64,000 nucleotides of DNA. It comes from Flavobacteriales bacterium. Lineage in GTDB: Bacteria; Bacteroidota; Bacteroidia; Flavobacteriales_G; JALEGO01. Below the pieces are notes generated by a model. The model was not told where the DNA came from. It made no database searches and was given only the letters and a program-made list of their open reading frames with translations. The stretch is from contig JAHDEG010000004.1 in the NCBI GenBank assembly GCA_020628935.1, forward strand, positions 149,893 through 213,892, read 5' to 3'. The translations under genes were made by a program, and so were the position numbers. Positions 19,446 through 29,436 of this stretch are shown here, piece by piece. Numbering within the stretch: position 1 is the first letter of the stretch; each line of letters begins with the position of its first letter.

Positions 19446-20309
19446 TTATTTACAATACATATCTAAATAAACATCGGCCAAAGGCTTACTTATTTTATTA
19501 ACTTTTTTCCAAACGTTACAAGCCTCATCTTTTTCATCAGACAAATAATGTTCAATACCTGAAACTATTTTGGCATCTAAATATTTATCATCAAGTATTG
19601 CAGCAATGTTATAGCTTTCAAGGCAACCCTGAATATCTTTTTGCTTTAACAAGCATATAGCTTTTATAAAATGCGCTTCAGCAATTTCTGGCTGTTTTGA
19701 TATTACATCATTAATTATTTCAATAGCCTTTCCTTCCTCCTTTTTCTCTAAAAGAATTTTAGCCTTTAAAAGATGATCTTCTGGTGATCTTGTGATGGAA
19801 TATAATTCTTCTGCATCTTTTAAAGCTGCTTTAATATCCCCTAAACCCAATTTACATTCAGCTCTCTGTTTTAAAATAGCCATATTATTATACCCAAAAT
19901 CTTCCGCTTTTTTAAGAGAGGTTAAAGCCTCCAAAAAACCACCCACAGAAGCTGTATATTTAGCTTTATAATAATGATACTTACCACATTTAGGGTAAAC
20001 TTTTATCGCTTTTTCTATTTTCTCTATTGCTTCAACAAAATTTTGTTTTTCATACCTTACTAACGAAACACCAAATAAACCATTGGCTTTGTCTTGTTCA
20101 ACCTCTGAAAGACTTAAGGCATTAAATTTAGAAAAGTAAGTTTCAAAATCATTATTCTCAATATATTGTTCAGCTGATTGAGCTTCAGAGAAACTAGGGC
20201 AATCCTGGGCAGTCAACATCAAAGTTGAGCAACACATAACAACATTTAAGAAAACAGCCTTAAACAATGTAAGACTTAAACTGATTTGTGAAATATTTAT
20301 CGTTTTCAT
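19446..20309 (-). CDS. TPR protein with signal peptide
   Basis: 287 aa, TPR units; start overlaps 3' end of pheS by 50 bp. Confidence 0.75.
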   Translation of the reverse strand: MKTINISQISLSLTLFKAVFLNVVMCCSTLMLTAQDCPSFSEAQSAEQYIENNDFETYFSKFNALSLSEVEQDKANGLFGVSLVRYEKQNFVEAIEKIEKAIKVYPKCGKYHYYKAKYTASVGGFLEALTSLKKAEDFGYNNMAILKQRAECKLGLGDIKAALKDAEELYSITRSPEDHLLKAKILLEKKEEGKAIEIINDVISKQPEIAEAHFIKAICLLKQKDIQGCLESYNIAAILDDKYLDAKIVSGIEHYLSDEKDEACNVWKKVNKISKPLADVYLDMYCK

Positions 20310-21288
20310 AAAATAGTCTTATATCGTTAATTTGAAACTTTAACATAGTTATACGTTCAATACCCATACCAAATGCATAACCTGAATATTCATTAGGATC
20401 AATTTTGCTGTTTATAAGTACGTTAGGGTCAACCATTCCACACCCTAAAATCTCAACCCAACCCGTATACTTACATATATTACAGCCTTCTTGGTTACAT
20501 ATAAAACAAGAAATATCCATTTCTGCACTAGGCTCAGTAAAAGGGAAATAAGAAGGACGCAGTCTTATTTTAGTATTAGTACCAAACAACTGTTGGGCAA
20601 ACTGCATTAGTGTGTACTTTAAATCTTTGAAAGTCACTTGCTTATCAATATACAATCCTTCAATTTGATGAAAAAAGCAATGAGCCCTAGCCGAAATAGC
20701 CTCGTTTCTGTATACTCTTCCCGGAGAAATACTTCTTAATGGTGGCTTCTCATTTTCCATCACTCTAATCTGTACTGATGAGGTATGGGTTCTTAGTGAT
20801 TTATCGTCATAACCTTCAACAAAAAAGGTGTCTTGCATGTCTCTTGCAGGGTGATCTTCAGGAAAATTTAATGCAGTAAAATTATGCCAATCATCTTCCA
20901 CCTCTGGGCCTTCAGAGATAGAAAACCCCATTCGTGCAAAAATATCTTCAATTTCATTTCTAACTAAGGAAATAGGGTGCCTACTACCAAGAGTAAACTT
21001 ATTACCTGGCAAAGTAAGATCTAGCGAATCATTGTCAGAAGAACTATCATCAGAAGAAACTTTGGCTTTCAATGTATCTATTCTGTCTTGAATTTCGTTT
21101 TTAAGCGTATTCAACAGCTGACCAACTTCTTTTTTTTCTTGATTAGAAACCGTTTTAAAATCGGCAAAAAGACTTTTAACAACTCCTTTTTGGCCTAAAT
21201 ATTCAATTCTAAACTCTTCTATCTTTTCAGACGAACTTTCTTTAAAGCTCTTAACTTTTTCAAGAGCATCTTTAATTCTATCCTTCAT
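20260..21288 (-). CDS. pheS: Phenylalanine--tRNA ligase alpha subunit
   Basis: RHPISLVRNEIEDIFARMGFSISEGPEVEDDWHNFTALNFPEDHPARDMQDTFF; YAFGMGIERITMLKFQINDIRLFYEND. Confidence 0.97.
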   Translation of the reverse strand: MKDRIKDALEKVKSFKESSSEKIEEFRIEYLGQKGVVKSLFADFKTVSNQEKKEVGQLLNTLKNEIQDRIDTLKAKVSSDDSSSDNDSLDLTLPGNKFTLGSRHPISLVRNEIEDIFARMGFSISEGPEVEDDWHNFTALNFPEDHPARDMQDTFFVEGYDDKSLRTHTSSVQIRVMENEKPPLRSISPGRVYRNEAISARAHCFFHQIEGLYIDKQVTFKDLKYTLMQFAQQLFGTNTKIRLRPSYFPFTEPSAEMDISCFICNQEGCNICKYTGWVEILGCGMVDPNVLINSKIDPNEYSGYAFGMGIERITMLKFQINDIRLFYENDKYFTNQFKSYIV

Positions 21289-21295
21289 AAATAAA

Positions 21296-22117
21296 TTACT
21301 TAATTACCGTAACGGTCATTTTCACGTCTTCGGTTGGCCTATCACCTCTTTGTGTTGGTACAGCAGCTATTTTATCAATTACATCTAGTCCTTCAATCAC
21401 TTCGCCAAAAACAGTGTATTCACCATCAAGGTGAGGAGCACCACCAACGGTTGAATAGGCCTCTAATTGCTCAGCTGTGTATCCACTCACTTCTTCTTTA
21501 GTTAACATGGCGTCTAACATGGGATCAATTTCTTTAACAAATTCTTGCAAGCCCAGTTTGTCTTTTTCTTCTTGCAATTTCTTATATCTCGTTAAATAAT
21601 CCACGTTTTTAGGATCTTGTATAAACTCCTTAAACTTAACTCCTTTTAATTTTTGCTTCTTATTGTTAGCCATCGATTGCAATGCATTTTCAGGATAAAC
21701 AGAACCCTGAACAATATAAAACTGACTTCCCGAGCTATTTTTTTCAGGGTTTGCTTGGTCACCTAAACGAGCAGCAGAAAGAGCACCTTTCTTATGCAAA
21801 AATTTAGGGTTTATTTCGGCAGGAATTGTGTAACCTGGCCCTCCATTTCCTAATTGGTCATTTATATCTGCCGTTTTAGAATTAGGATCGCCACCCTGAA
21901 TCATAAAGTTTTTTATAACCCTATGAAAGATAGTACCGTCATAAAACCCATCTTTAGTCAATTTTAAAAAGTTTTCCTTGTGTTTGGGGGTTTCATCGTA
22001 TAAAATGGCGATCATGTCACCATATTTTGTTGATATTTTAACCTTAGTTTGTTGCGCATGGCAACTAAGAATATTTGCAGTCGTTAAAAACAAGATGACT
22101 ATAAATGATCTGAACAT
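21296..22117 (-). CDS. Cyclophilin-type peptidyl-prolyl cis-trans isomerase, secreted
   Basis: FYDGTIFHRVIKNFMIQGGDP, SSGSQFYIVQG, YTVFGEVIEGLDVIDKIA; signal peptide. Confidence 0.93.
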   Translation of the reverse strand: MFRSFIVILFLTTANILSCHAQQTKVKISTKYGDMIAILYDETPKHKENFLKLTKDGFYDGTIFHRVIKNFMIQGGDPNSKTADINDQLGNGGPGYTIPAEINPKFLHKKGALSAARLGDQANPEKNSSGSQFYIVQGSVYPENALQSMANNKKQKLKGVKFKEFIQDPKNVDYLTRYKKLQEEKDKLGLQEFVKEIDPMLDAMLTKEEVSGYTAEQLEAYSTVGGAPHLDGEYTVFGEVIEGLDVIDKIAAVPTQRGDRPTEDVKMTVTVIK

Positions 22118-22214
22118 GATAACTTTTTTTTAAATTAGTAGTATATAAGGTCTAAAATACTAAAAATTGTTCACCTATTTAGTGGTTAAAGCATCTTTCA
22201 AAAACAAAAAAACT

Positions 22215-22589
22215 ATGAAAACTCTATTATCTGTATGTACTGTTGTTTGTTTATTCTTATTTTCTTGCAAAGAACCAACAAAACCCAAAGCCAATATTTT
22301 TGTAACAGATGAAAACGGAGTTGCTTTACGTGATGCTAGAGTAGTTTTAAATTGCGTGCCATCGCAAGACGCTATAAATACTCAAGAATGTAAAGATGGT
22401 ATTCAACAAGAAGGTAGTACCGATGCAAGCGGAAAAGTAACATTTACTACTGAACTCCCTGCAGTTTTAAGAGCAGATGTAACGTATACAATTGTACAAG
22501 GTGTAACGTTCGATTCTCTAAAAGGTGATGCTTTTGTTGAGTTTAAAGAGGATGAAATCACTAGCCAAACAATCATTGTTTATCCTTAG
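22215..22589 (+). CDS. Hypothetical lipoprotein with Ig-like/carboxypeptidase-regulatory-like fold
   Basis: MKTLLSVCTVVCLFLFSCKEPTKPKANIFVTDENGVALRDARVVL; lipobox LFSC. Track start (22167) is a non-ATG codon upstream of a better ATG. Confidence 0.65.
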   Translation: MKTLLSVCTVVCLFLFSCKEPTKPKANIFVTDENGVALRDARVVLNCVPSQDAINTQECKDGIQQEGSTDASGKVTFTTELPAVLRADVTYTIVQGVTFDSLKGDAFVEFKEDEITSQTIIVYP

Positions 22590-22912
22590 TATGTCTTTCA
22601 GGCAGATGTGATATTGGTTTTACTCCATCGATAATCAAATAAAGCCAAACTTTAACACCAGTAAGGTTGCAGATTTTCAAGTAAAATAAGTCTAAGGCCT
22701 TTAGAACGATTTTTAACCCAGTAAGGCTTTGCAGTCTAAAACCACCAAAATATTTGAGTAGGTAAAACTTATCTGTAGTAAATCTGTTTTATCCCAATAT
22801 TATCATTTGTTGCATTTAAAAGAGTTTCTCAACTAAAATCGTTAACTTGATAATAAACACAAAAGCTGTGTAAACTAAATATTAACACACAGCACATTAA
22901 CATTATTAAAAT

Positions 22913-25018
22913 TTGACCAAAATAAACACTTTAATTACAGAAATTCTATCTGTATTTGATCTTGAATCAAACCGCCCACTAAATCATAGGCAAGTAGCTA
23001 AAAGACTCTCTATATCTGATCCCGATACCAAAAAGCTTATTGATAAGCTAATGGCAGACCTTGCTTTTAAAGGCAAACTAAAAGAAGTTGGCAGAGGAAA
23101 ATACAAATTAAAATTAACCGAAAAATTACTCACCGGCAGGGTTGATGCCACACGCTCAGGCTCTGCATACATTGTATGCGAAGGTGAAGAAGAAGACATT
23201 TACGTTTCTGCCCAAAACATGAAAAACGCCTTTAATGGCGATATTGTTACCATAGCATTAAAAGGAAATAAAAAGAAAGAAGGAAGAGTTATTGAAGTTC
23301 TTGAACGAAGAAAAACTGTTTTTAGCGGAACTGTTCAAAAAAACAAACGCTTCGCGTTTGTTTTGCCGGACGATCAAAAGCTAAATACCGATATATTTAT
23401 ACCACCATCTGCCCTTAACAAAGCAGAGTCAGGAGACAAAGTACTGGCCGAAATTACAGAGTGGCCCGAAAGCGGAACACAATCTCCAACAGGTAAAATC
23501 ATTGAAATACTTGGCTTACCAGGAGAAAAAGATGCCGAAATACACGGTATTTTAGCCGAATTTGGTTTGCCAAGAGGTTTCCCGCAACGACTAGAAGAAG
23601 AAGCAAAAAAAATACCCTTAGAAATAACCGATAAAGAAGTAGCAAAACGAAAAGATTTACGCTCAGTAACCACATTTACAATAGATCCTTTCGATGCTAA
23701 AGATTTTGATGATGCCATTTCTTTTCAAAAACTAGAAAACGGTAATGTAGAAGTAGGCGTACACATTGCAGATGTTACCCACTATGTAAAACCAGGCTCA
23801 CTTATAGATAAAGAAGCTATAGATAGAGCCACCTCTATTTATTTAGTAGATAGAGTTATTCCCATGCTACCCGAGGTGCTCTCTAACCAAGTATGCTCTT
23901 TAAGGCCACATGAAGACAAACTATGTTTTTCAGCCATGTTTGAGCTAAATAAAGATGCCAAAATCATGAATAAATGGTTTGGCAAAACAATCATCCACTC
24001 AGACAGAAGATTTACATACGAAGAAGCCCAACTTGTTATAGAAACCAAAGAAGGCGACTATAAAGACGAGATTTTAGAAGTAGATCGTTTAGCAAAACTG
24101 CTTCGCGAAAAAAGAATGAATAACGGAGCTATCAGTTTTGATAGAGAAGAAGTTAAATTTAAGCTAAACGATGCAGGCGAACCAGCAGAAGTTATTTTCA
24201 AACGACAATTAGATGCACACAAACTAATTGAAGAATTTATGCTTTTGGCAAACCGAAAAGTTGCCGAATTTGTAGGAAAATCTAAACTTAACAAACCCGC
24301 TAAAACATACATATACCGAATACACGACACCCCATCAACCGAAAAAATTGATGAATTTAAAGGTTTTGTAAAAACATTTGGGTACTCAGTTGGCGGCTCT
24401 CACCATAAAGATCTTTCAAAATCAATGAACGATCTTCTAATAAAAATTAAGGGCACCAAAGAAGAAAACATGATTTCAACCTTAGCCATACGAACAATGG
24501 CAAAAGCAGTGTACTCTACCGAAAACATTGGTCATTATGGCCTAGGCTTCGAACATTACTCGCACTTCACCTCCCCTATTAGAAGATACCCCGATGTAAT
24601 TGCGCATCGTTTACTACAAAATTATTTAGACGGTGAAAAATCTAAAGACGCCAAACAATACGAGCAACTTTGCAAGCACTGTTCTGAACGTGAAAAGCTA
24701 GCCTCAGAAGCAGAAAGAGCCTCCATCAAGTTTATGCAAGTAAAATACTTAGAAGAACGTATCGGAGAAGAATTTCCGGGTGTAGTTTCTGGCATTACCG
24801 AATGGGGCGTTTATGTTGAACTAAACGAGAATAAATGCGAAGGTATGATTCGTATTAGCGACATCCCGGGCGATTACTATGAATTTGAAAAAAGTAAATA
24901 CCTAATAAAAGGCCGAAAAACTAAAAAAACAATCTCACTAGGCGACCCGGTAACCGTTAGAGTAAAAGCGATCGACTTGTTTAAAAAACAAATAGACTTT
25001 GAGTGGATCGAAGATTAG
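22913..25018 (+). CDS. rnr: Ribonuclease R
   Basis: TTG start; RNB motifs TFTIDPFDAKDFDDAISFQKL, LVDRVIPMLPEVLSNQVCSLRPHEDKLCFSAMFE, HYSHFTSPIRRYPDVIAHRLL; C-terminal S1 domain. Confidence 0.96.
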   Translation: MTKINTLITEILSVFDLESNRPLNHRQVAKRLSISDPDTKKLIDKLMADLAFKGKLKEVGRGKYKLKLTEKLLTGRVDATRSGSAYIVCEGEEEDIYVSAQNMKNAFNGDIVTIALKGNKKKEGRVIEVLERRKTVFSGTVQKNKRFAFVLPDDQKLNTDIFIPPSALNKAESGDKVLAEITEWPESGTQSPTGKIIEILGLPGEKDAEIHGILAEFGLPRGFPQRLEEEAKKIPLEITDKEVAKRKDLRSVTTFTIDPFDAKDFDDAISFQKLENGNVEVGVHIADVTHYVKPGSLIDKEAIDRATSIYLVDRVIPMLPEVLSNQVCSLRPHEDKLCFSAMFELNKDAKIMNKWFGKTIIHSDRRFTYEEAQLVIETKEGDYKDEILEVDRLAKLLREKRMNNGAISFDREEVKFKLNDAGEPAEVIFKRQLDAHKLIEEFMLLANRKVAEFVGKSKLNKPAKTYIYRIHDTPSTEKIDEFKGFVKTFGYSVGGSHHKDLSKSMNDLLIKIKGTKEENMISTLAIRTMAKAVYSTENIGHYGLGFEHYSHFTSPIRRYPDVIAHRLLQNYLDGEKSKDAKQYEQLCKHCSEREKLASEAERASIKFMQVKYLEERIGEEFPGVVSGITEWGVYVELNENKCEGMIRISDIPGDYYEFEKSKYLIKGRKTKKTISLGDPVTVRVKAIDLFKKQIDFEWIED

Positions 25019-25055
25019 AATGTGCAAAAAATAATCCCTTTTATGTCTTTCTTTC

Positions 25056-25202
25056 AGAAGCTATTTCCGCCTATCCGTTCATAGTTTTTTCGCTTAACGC
25101 AAGTTATAAATAGCAATACAAATGGCTCCCAAGGTTGCCTTTTTATTGCTTTTAAACTAAACCGTTAAGCCGCAAAAAGCTACCACTCCTATGCAGGCTA
25201 AG
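25056..25202 (+). repeat. Dispersed intergenic repeat, copy A
   Basis: agaagctatttccgcctatccgttcatag...acaaatggctcccaaggttgcctttt...tttaaactaa...caaaaagctaccactcctatgcaggctaa, alignable to copy B. Confidence 0.8.
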
Positions 25203-25339
25203 AGTGATTTACTGCTTTCCAAAAAAAGTACTTTTAAAAATTTTACTTATTATAAATCAAATTATTTTCATAATACCCGCCAAAAAGCACCTTAGAGATA
25301 CGAACGATGCACGTAGACTGAAAAAAAACTAGCAGACCA

Positions 25340-25900
25340 ATGAAATTTCTCATCGCTTTCACTCTTTTTTTACTCTCAAATACTATAACGGGACAGAATT
25401 TTCATACCGAATTTAAATATGGCAACGAAATTAACAACGGCATTACAATTCAGAATAGTTATCCCAGGGGCGGGCAACGATTTACAACGATAAACGGAAA
25501 AGAATACATTTATGTAACATTTTGGACTTGTGTCACCAATAAAGCATCTTCTGATTTAGAATTAGAAATTGATTTTTCAGCTAATCCATTTGTAATCCCT
25601 TCAGAGCCCAACATAAACTTTAAATTATTCATACCAAGTGATAAAATGACACTTAATAAGTCGAAATTACCGAATTACGGTTTAGATATAATAAGTTTCC
25701 TTAGCGAAAATATAAATGAGCTCTCCAAATTAAATACAGTAATTAAACCAAATAGCTCTTATTTTTTCTATTCAGTCATAATTTCAGATAAAGGAGTTAA
25801 CGGACCAATAAGAGCAGGATTTGAGTTAAATAATGATGAACTTATTTACAGACTTAATAACTTCGAAATCAGCTGTGGAAAAATTGTAATTAGAAATTAA
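25340..25900 (+). CDS. Secreted hypothetical protein
   Basis: 186 aa; signal peptide MKFLIAFTLFLLSNTITGQ; no family recognised. Confidence 0.6.
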   Translation: MKFLIAFTLFLLSNTITGQNFHTEFKYGNEINNGITIQNSYPRGGQRFTTINGKEYIYVTFWTCVTNKASSDLELEIDFSANPFVIPSEPNINFKLFIPSDKMTLNKSKLPNYGLDIISFLSENINELSKLNTVIKPNSSYFFYSVIISDKGVNGPIRAGFELNNDELIYRLNNFEISCGKIVIRN

Positions 25901-26169
25901 AGTTGTTTTGCTTGGAAACCTACAGCAGAAAAGCCAACACCCAACAACGTGTATAAAACGCCTATAACATAGACCCCTTAGAGGTTCCTGTATGTTTAGA
26001 ATTTAAACAAATGAATAGGGAAAAATTAAAATCCGACTAGTATTTTACCTAAAAGATCTGTACAAGCATGATACTTCACTTTTAGATTAAAAAAAATTAT
26101 GCTACGCTCACATCTCATAACACCACACTAACTGTACTCCAAAATCATCAAGCCTCATTTCACGTAAAG

Positions 26170-26232
26170 GATTGGAGTGAAAAGCCCACAGAGAGCTTAA
26201 GCGAACGAGGACTTGTAGAGTAAAGCCTGGCA
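26170..26232 (-). repeat. Dispersed intergenic repeat, diverged copy C (opposite orientation)
   Basis: Reverse complement GCCAGGCTTTACTCTACAAGTCCTCG...GGGCTTTTCACTCCAATCC resembles ends of copy B (TTCCGGCTATACGCTATAG...CCGGGCTAAACTCCTCC). Confidence 0.45.
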
Positions 26233-26332
26233 CCGTTTACGGGGATACGCCCCGAACAATTTCAAACATTAAGCTCACACCCTTAATCACTTATAACCAG
26301 GCAATCATACCTTTAAACTGCAGTTATTTGCT

Positions 26333-26340
26333 TACTTTTG
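26333..26340 (+). promoter_or_regulatory. -7-like element TACTTTTG upstream of M1 aminopeptidase
   Basis: TAnnTTTG match upstream of ATG 26367; supports the 26367 start because the track start 26328 would lie upstream of it. Confidence 0.5.
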
Positions 26341-26366
26341 CGACTTTAATTTATTTAACAAACCGT

Positions 26367-28988
26367 ATGAAAGTAAAATCATATCTCTTAATTGCGCTAA
26401 CCATTGTTTTGGTTCAAGGATGTAATAGTTCTAAGAAAATAACTTCTGACACCACATCTAAAATTACCGAAGAACAGTTTTTAGAACCTATTGAAGTTAA
26501 GCCCGAAGCAGAAAAGGTTTATAGAGCCGCAAACACAAGAGTATTTGATTTATTACACACCAACCTTGAAGTATCATTTAACTGGGAAAAACAATATGTA
26601 AATGGCTTAGCTAAACTAACATTAACGCCCTATTTTTACGATCAAAATACGTTAACATTACATGCAAAAGGCTTTAATATTAATAAAGTAAGCTTATTAA
26701 ACGGCAAAGAATTAACGTATAGTTACGATTCTTTAAAACTTACTATTAACCTTGATAAAACATATACCAAAACAGACTCTCTAACTGTCGTTATTGACTA
26801 TGTTGCTAAGCCAAACGAAGCACCTATTGGAGGAAGCGCAGCCATCACAGAAGATAAAGGTCTGTACTTTATTAACCCGCTAGGAACAGACAAAAATAAA
26901 CCAAAGCAAATTTGGACGCAAGGTGAAACAGAAGCAAACTCTAAATGGTTCCCAACCATTGATTCACCTAACGAAAAAATGACGCATGATATTTACATTA
27001 CAGTAAAATCTGAGTATAAGACACTATCTAACGGAACCTTGGTTTACGGAACCGATAACGGTGACGGTACAAGAACTGATTACTGGAAACAAGATATTGA
27101 ACACGCACCTTACCTAGTAATGCTTGCTGTAGGTGAATTTGCCTTAATTGAAGATAGCTGGAAAAAGAAAAACGGAGAAGAAATAGACGTAAACTATTAT
27201 GTAGAAGCTAAATATGAAAATGAAGCCATGAATATTTTTGGCAACACGCCAGAAATGCTCACTTTTTTTTCAGACAAATTAGGGGTTGAATACCCTTGGG
27301 CAAAATACAGCCAAATTGTAGTTCGCGATTTTGTTTCTGGAGCAATGGAAAACACCACTGCAGTAATTCATGGTGAGTTTTTACAACAAACAAAAAGAGA
27401 AATGCTTGATCGTGATTTCGAGTTTATTGTAGCGCACGAGCTATTTCACCATTGGTTTGGCGATTACTTAACTTGCGAATCATGGGCTAACTTGCCTTTA
27501 AACGAATCGTTCGCAACCTATGGCGAATATTTGTGGGAACAATATAAGTATGGGCAAGATGCAGCAGACTATGCTTTGCAAAATAACATAAGAGAGTACC
27601 TAACAGAATCAGCCAACAAACAAGAAAACTTAATTCGCTATTACCATAACGAACCCGAAGATATGTTTGACGCTCACTCTTATCAAAAAGGTGGAGCAGT
27701 TTTACATATGTTACGTAAATATGTTGGTGATAATGCTTTTTTTGAAGCTCTAAAACTATACCTAACCAAAAACGCGTTAAACACGGTTGAAATTGCCGAT
27801 TTAAGACAAGCATTTGAACAAGTAACGGGTGAAGATTTAAATTGGTTTTTTAACCAATGGTTTTTATCATCGGGCCACCCTATATTAAATATTACTTATG
27901 AGTATGATAGCATTGCTAAAATGCAACATGTAATTGTAGAGCAAAAACACTCCGATTTAAAGGCTGAAGAAGAAGTAATATTTAAACTTCCGTTTAAGGT
28001 AGGGTTTTATACTGCAAAAGGCTTATCATTAAAAGACTTTACAGTTGAAAATAAGATAGATACATTAAGTATTGCATTTAATGAAGAACCACTAGCCATA
28101 AATTTTGATTATGAAAAGGTTTTATTAGGCCAAAAAAGAGAAACCAAAGAAGCAAAAAAATGGCATTATGAATACTATAAATCTAAACGCTTTTTAAATA
28201 AAAGCTCTGCATTTTACCGTTCAATGCTTGCTATAGAAAAAGATAGTGCAGCAGCTACTGAAATTATTTTAGATGCTATGAACCAGCCATTTTGGGCAAT
28301 GAGAACGCTCGGAATTACTTTTGCAGAAGCCGCTAAAGATTTAGAAAGTAAAAAGGTGAAAGACAAGCTAATTTCCCTATCTATGTCTGACCCCAAAGCA
28401 AAAGTAAGAATGGATGCCATAGCTACTTTAAACCAATTATACGGTGAAGAAATTGCGATAGATTTTTATGAAACATTACTCGAAGATCCTTCTTACGGAG
28501 TATTAAGTGAAGTACTCTATGTAATTAACGACCTTGATTCTGCCAGAGGCGTAAAAATAGCAGAACAGCTCGAAACGCAAGACAATAGTCGCTTAAAATT
28601 AGAAATAGCAAGGGTTTATGCACAAAAAAGTTTACCCTCTAAAAACGATTTTATGGTTAACCTTATAAACACTTCGTCTCAATACGGTAAAATAAGTGCG
28701 ATAATGAACTACCAAAAATTCTTGGTAAAAGATAAAGTCATCGATCAGCATTTTAATAGCGGTCTTGAGTTAATTAAAAATGAAGTTTTAAACGAAGATG
28801 TTAAGCAAGTTAAAACCTATGCCTTAAGCGCTTTAAAACTCATGAAATCTGATTTAGAAAATCGTGAAAACCCAAGTGAACTCATTACTCAAAAAACAGA
28901 GCTAATTAAAGCTACAATGAAAGAGCTTAAAGAAAAAATTACTGACGAAGATTTACTTCCTTATTTAAACGAAAGTCCGGAGCAATGA
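26367..28988 (+). CDS. M1 family metallo-aminopeptidase, lipoprotein
   Basis: GAMEN motif (VSGAMENTTAVIHGEF) and HEXXH-(X18)-E zinc site VAHELFHHWFGDYLTCESWANLPLNESFATYGE; lipobox VQGC after ATG at 26367. Confidence 0.95.
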   Translation: MKVKSYLLIALTIVLVQGCNSSKKITSDTTSKITEEQFLEPIEVKPEAEKVYRAANTRVFDLLHTNLEVSFNWEKQYVNGLAKLTLTPYFYDQNTLTLHAKGFNINKVSLLNGKELTYSYDSLKLTINLDKTYTKTDSLTVVIDYVAKPNEAPIGGSAAITEDKGLYFINPLGTDKNKPKQIWTQGETEANSKWFPTIDSPNEKMTHDIYITVKSEYKTLSNGTLVYGTDNGDGTRTDYWKQDIEHAPYLVMLAVGEFALIEDSWKKKNGEEIDVNYYVEAKYENEAMNIFGNTPEMLTFFSDKLGVEYPWAKYSQIVVRDFVSGAMENTTAVIHGEFLQQTKREMLDRDFEFIVAHELFHHWFGDYLTCESWANLPLNESFATYGEYLWEQYKYGQDAADYALQNNIREYLTESANKQENLIRYYHNEPEDMFDAHSYQKGGAVLHMLRKYVGDNAFFEALKLYLTKNALNTVEIADLRQAFEQVTGEDLNWFFNQWFLSSGHPILNITYEYDSIAKMQHVIVEQKHSDLKAEEEVIFKLPFKVGFYTAKGLSLKDFTVENKIDTLSIAFNEEPLAINFDYEKVLLGQKRETKEAKKWHYEYYKSKRFLNKSSAFYRSMLAIEKDSAAATEIILDAMNQPFWAMRTLGITFAEAAKDLESKKVKDKLISLSMSDPKAKVRMDAIATLNQLYGEEIAIDFYETLLEDPSYGVLSEVLYVINDLDSARGVKIAEQLETQDNSRLKLEIARVYAQKSLPSKNDFMVNLINTSSQYGKISAIMNYQKFLVKDKVIDQHFNSGLELIKNEVLNEDVKQVKTYALSALKLMKSDLENRENPSELITQKTELIKATMKELKEKITDEDLLPYLNESPEQ

Positions 28989-29419
28989 AAAGAAATTTAG
29001 CACTTGCCATTGCGTGTATTAGTTTAATTTTTACTTCTTGCCGAAGAAATAACGATTTAAACAACCTCATTCCCTTTGTTCAGGTGAACCAAACCGTTTT
29101 TTTATCAGATCCGGCAAACTTTAACGTTCAATTCACGGGCGGTTGGGTTTACCTTTTAGGCGGCTCAAGAGGTATTATTTTACATCGTTTAGATCAAGAT
29201 CGTTTTGTAGCTTTCGATAGGCATTGCACCTATGACATTAACAACCCCTGTGGAATTGTTGATGTAGAACAAAGTTTTTTAACCTTAAACGACCCATGTT
29301 GCGGCTCTAAGTTTTTAATAACTGACGGCTCTATATTTAACGGTCCGGCAGAATTCCCTTTGCAGCAATACCGTACTCAATTTAATCAAACAGATAATAC
29401 AGTAGCTATTTTCAATTAA
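28985..29419 (+). CDS. Rieske-like lipoprotein with degenerate cluster ligands
   Basis: Lipobox IFTSC; FDRHCTYDINNPCG...LNDPCCGSKFLITDGSIFNGPAEFPLQQY matches the Rieske layout (CTH...CPCHGSxF...GxxxxGPA...PLxxY) without both His ligands. Confidence 0.65.
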   Translation: MKRNLALAIACISLIFTSCRRNNDLNNLIPFVQVNQTVFLSDPANFNVQFTGGWVYLLGGSRGIILHRLDQDRFVAFDRHCTYDINNPCGIVDVEQSFLTLNDPCCGSKFLITDGSIFNGPAEFPLQQYRTQFNQTDNTVAIFN

Positions 29420-29436
29420 ATTTGTTCTCTATTTAT

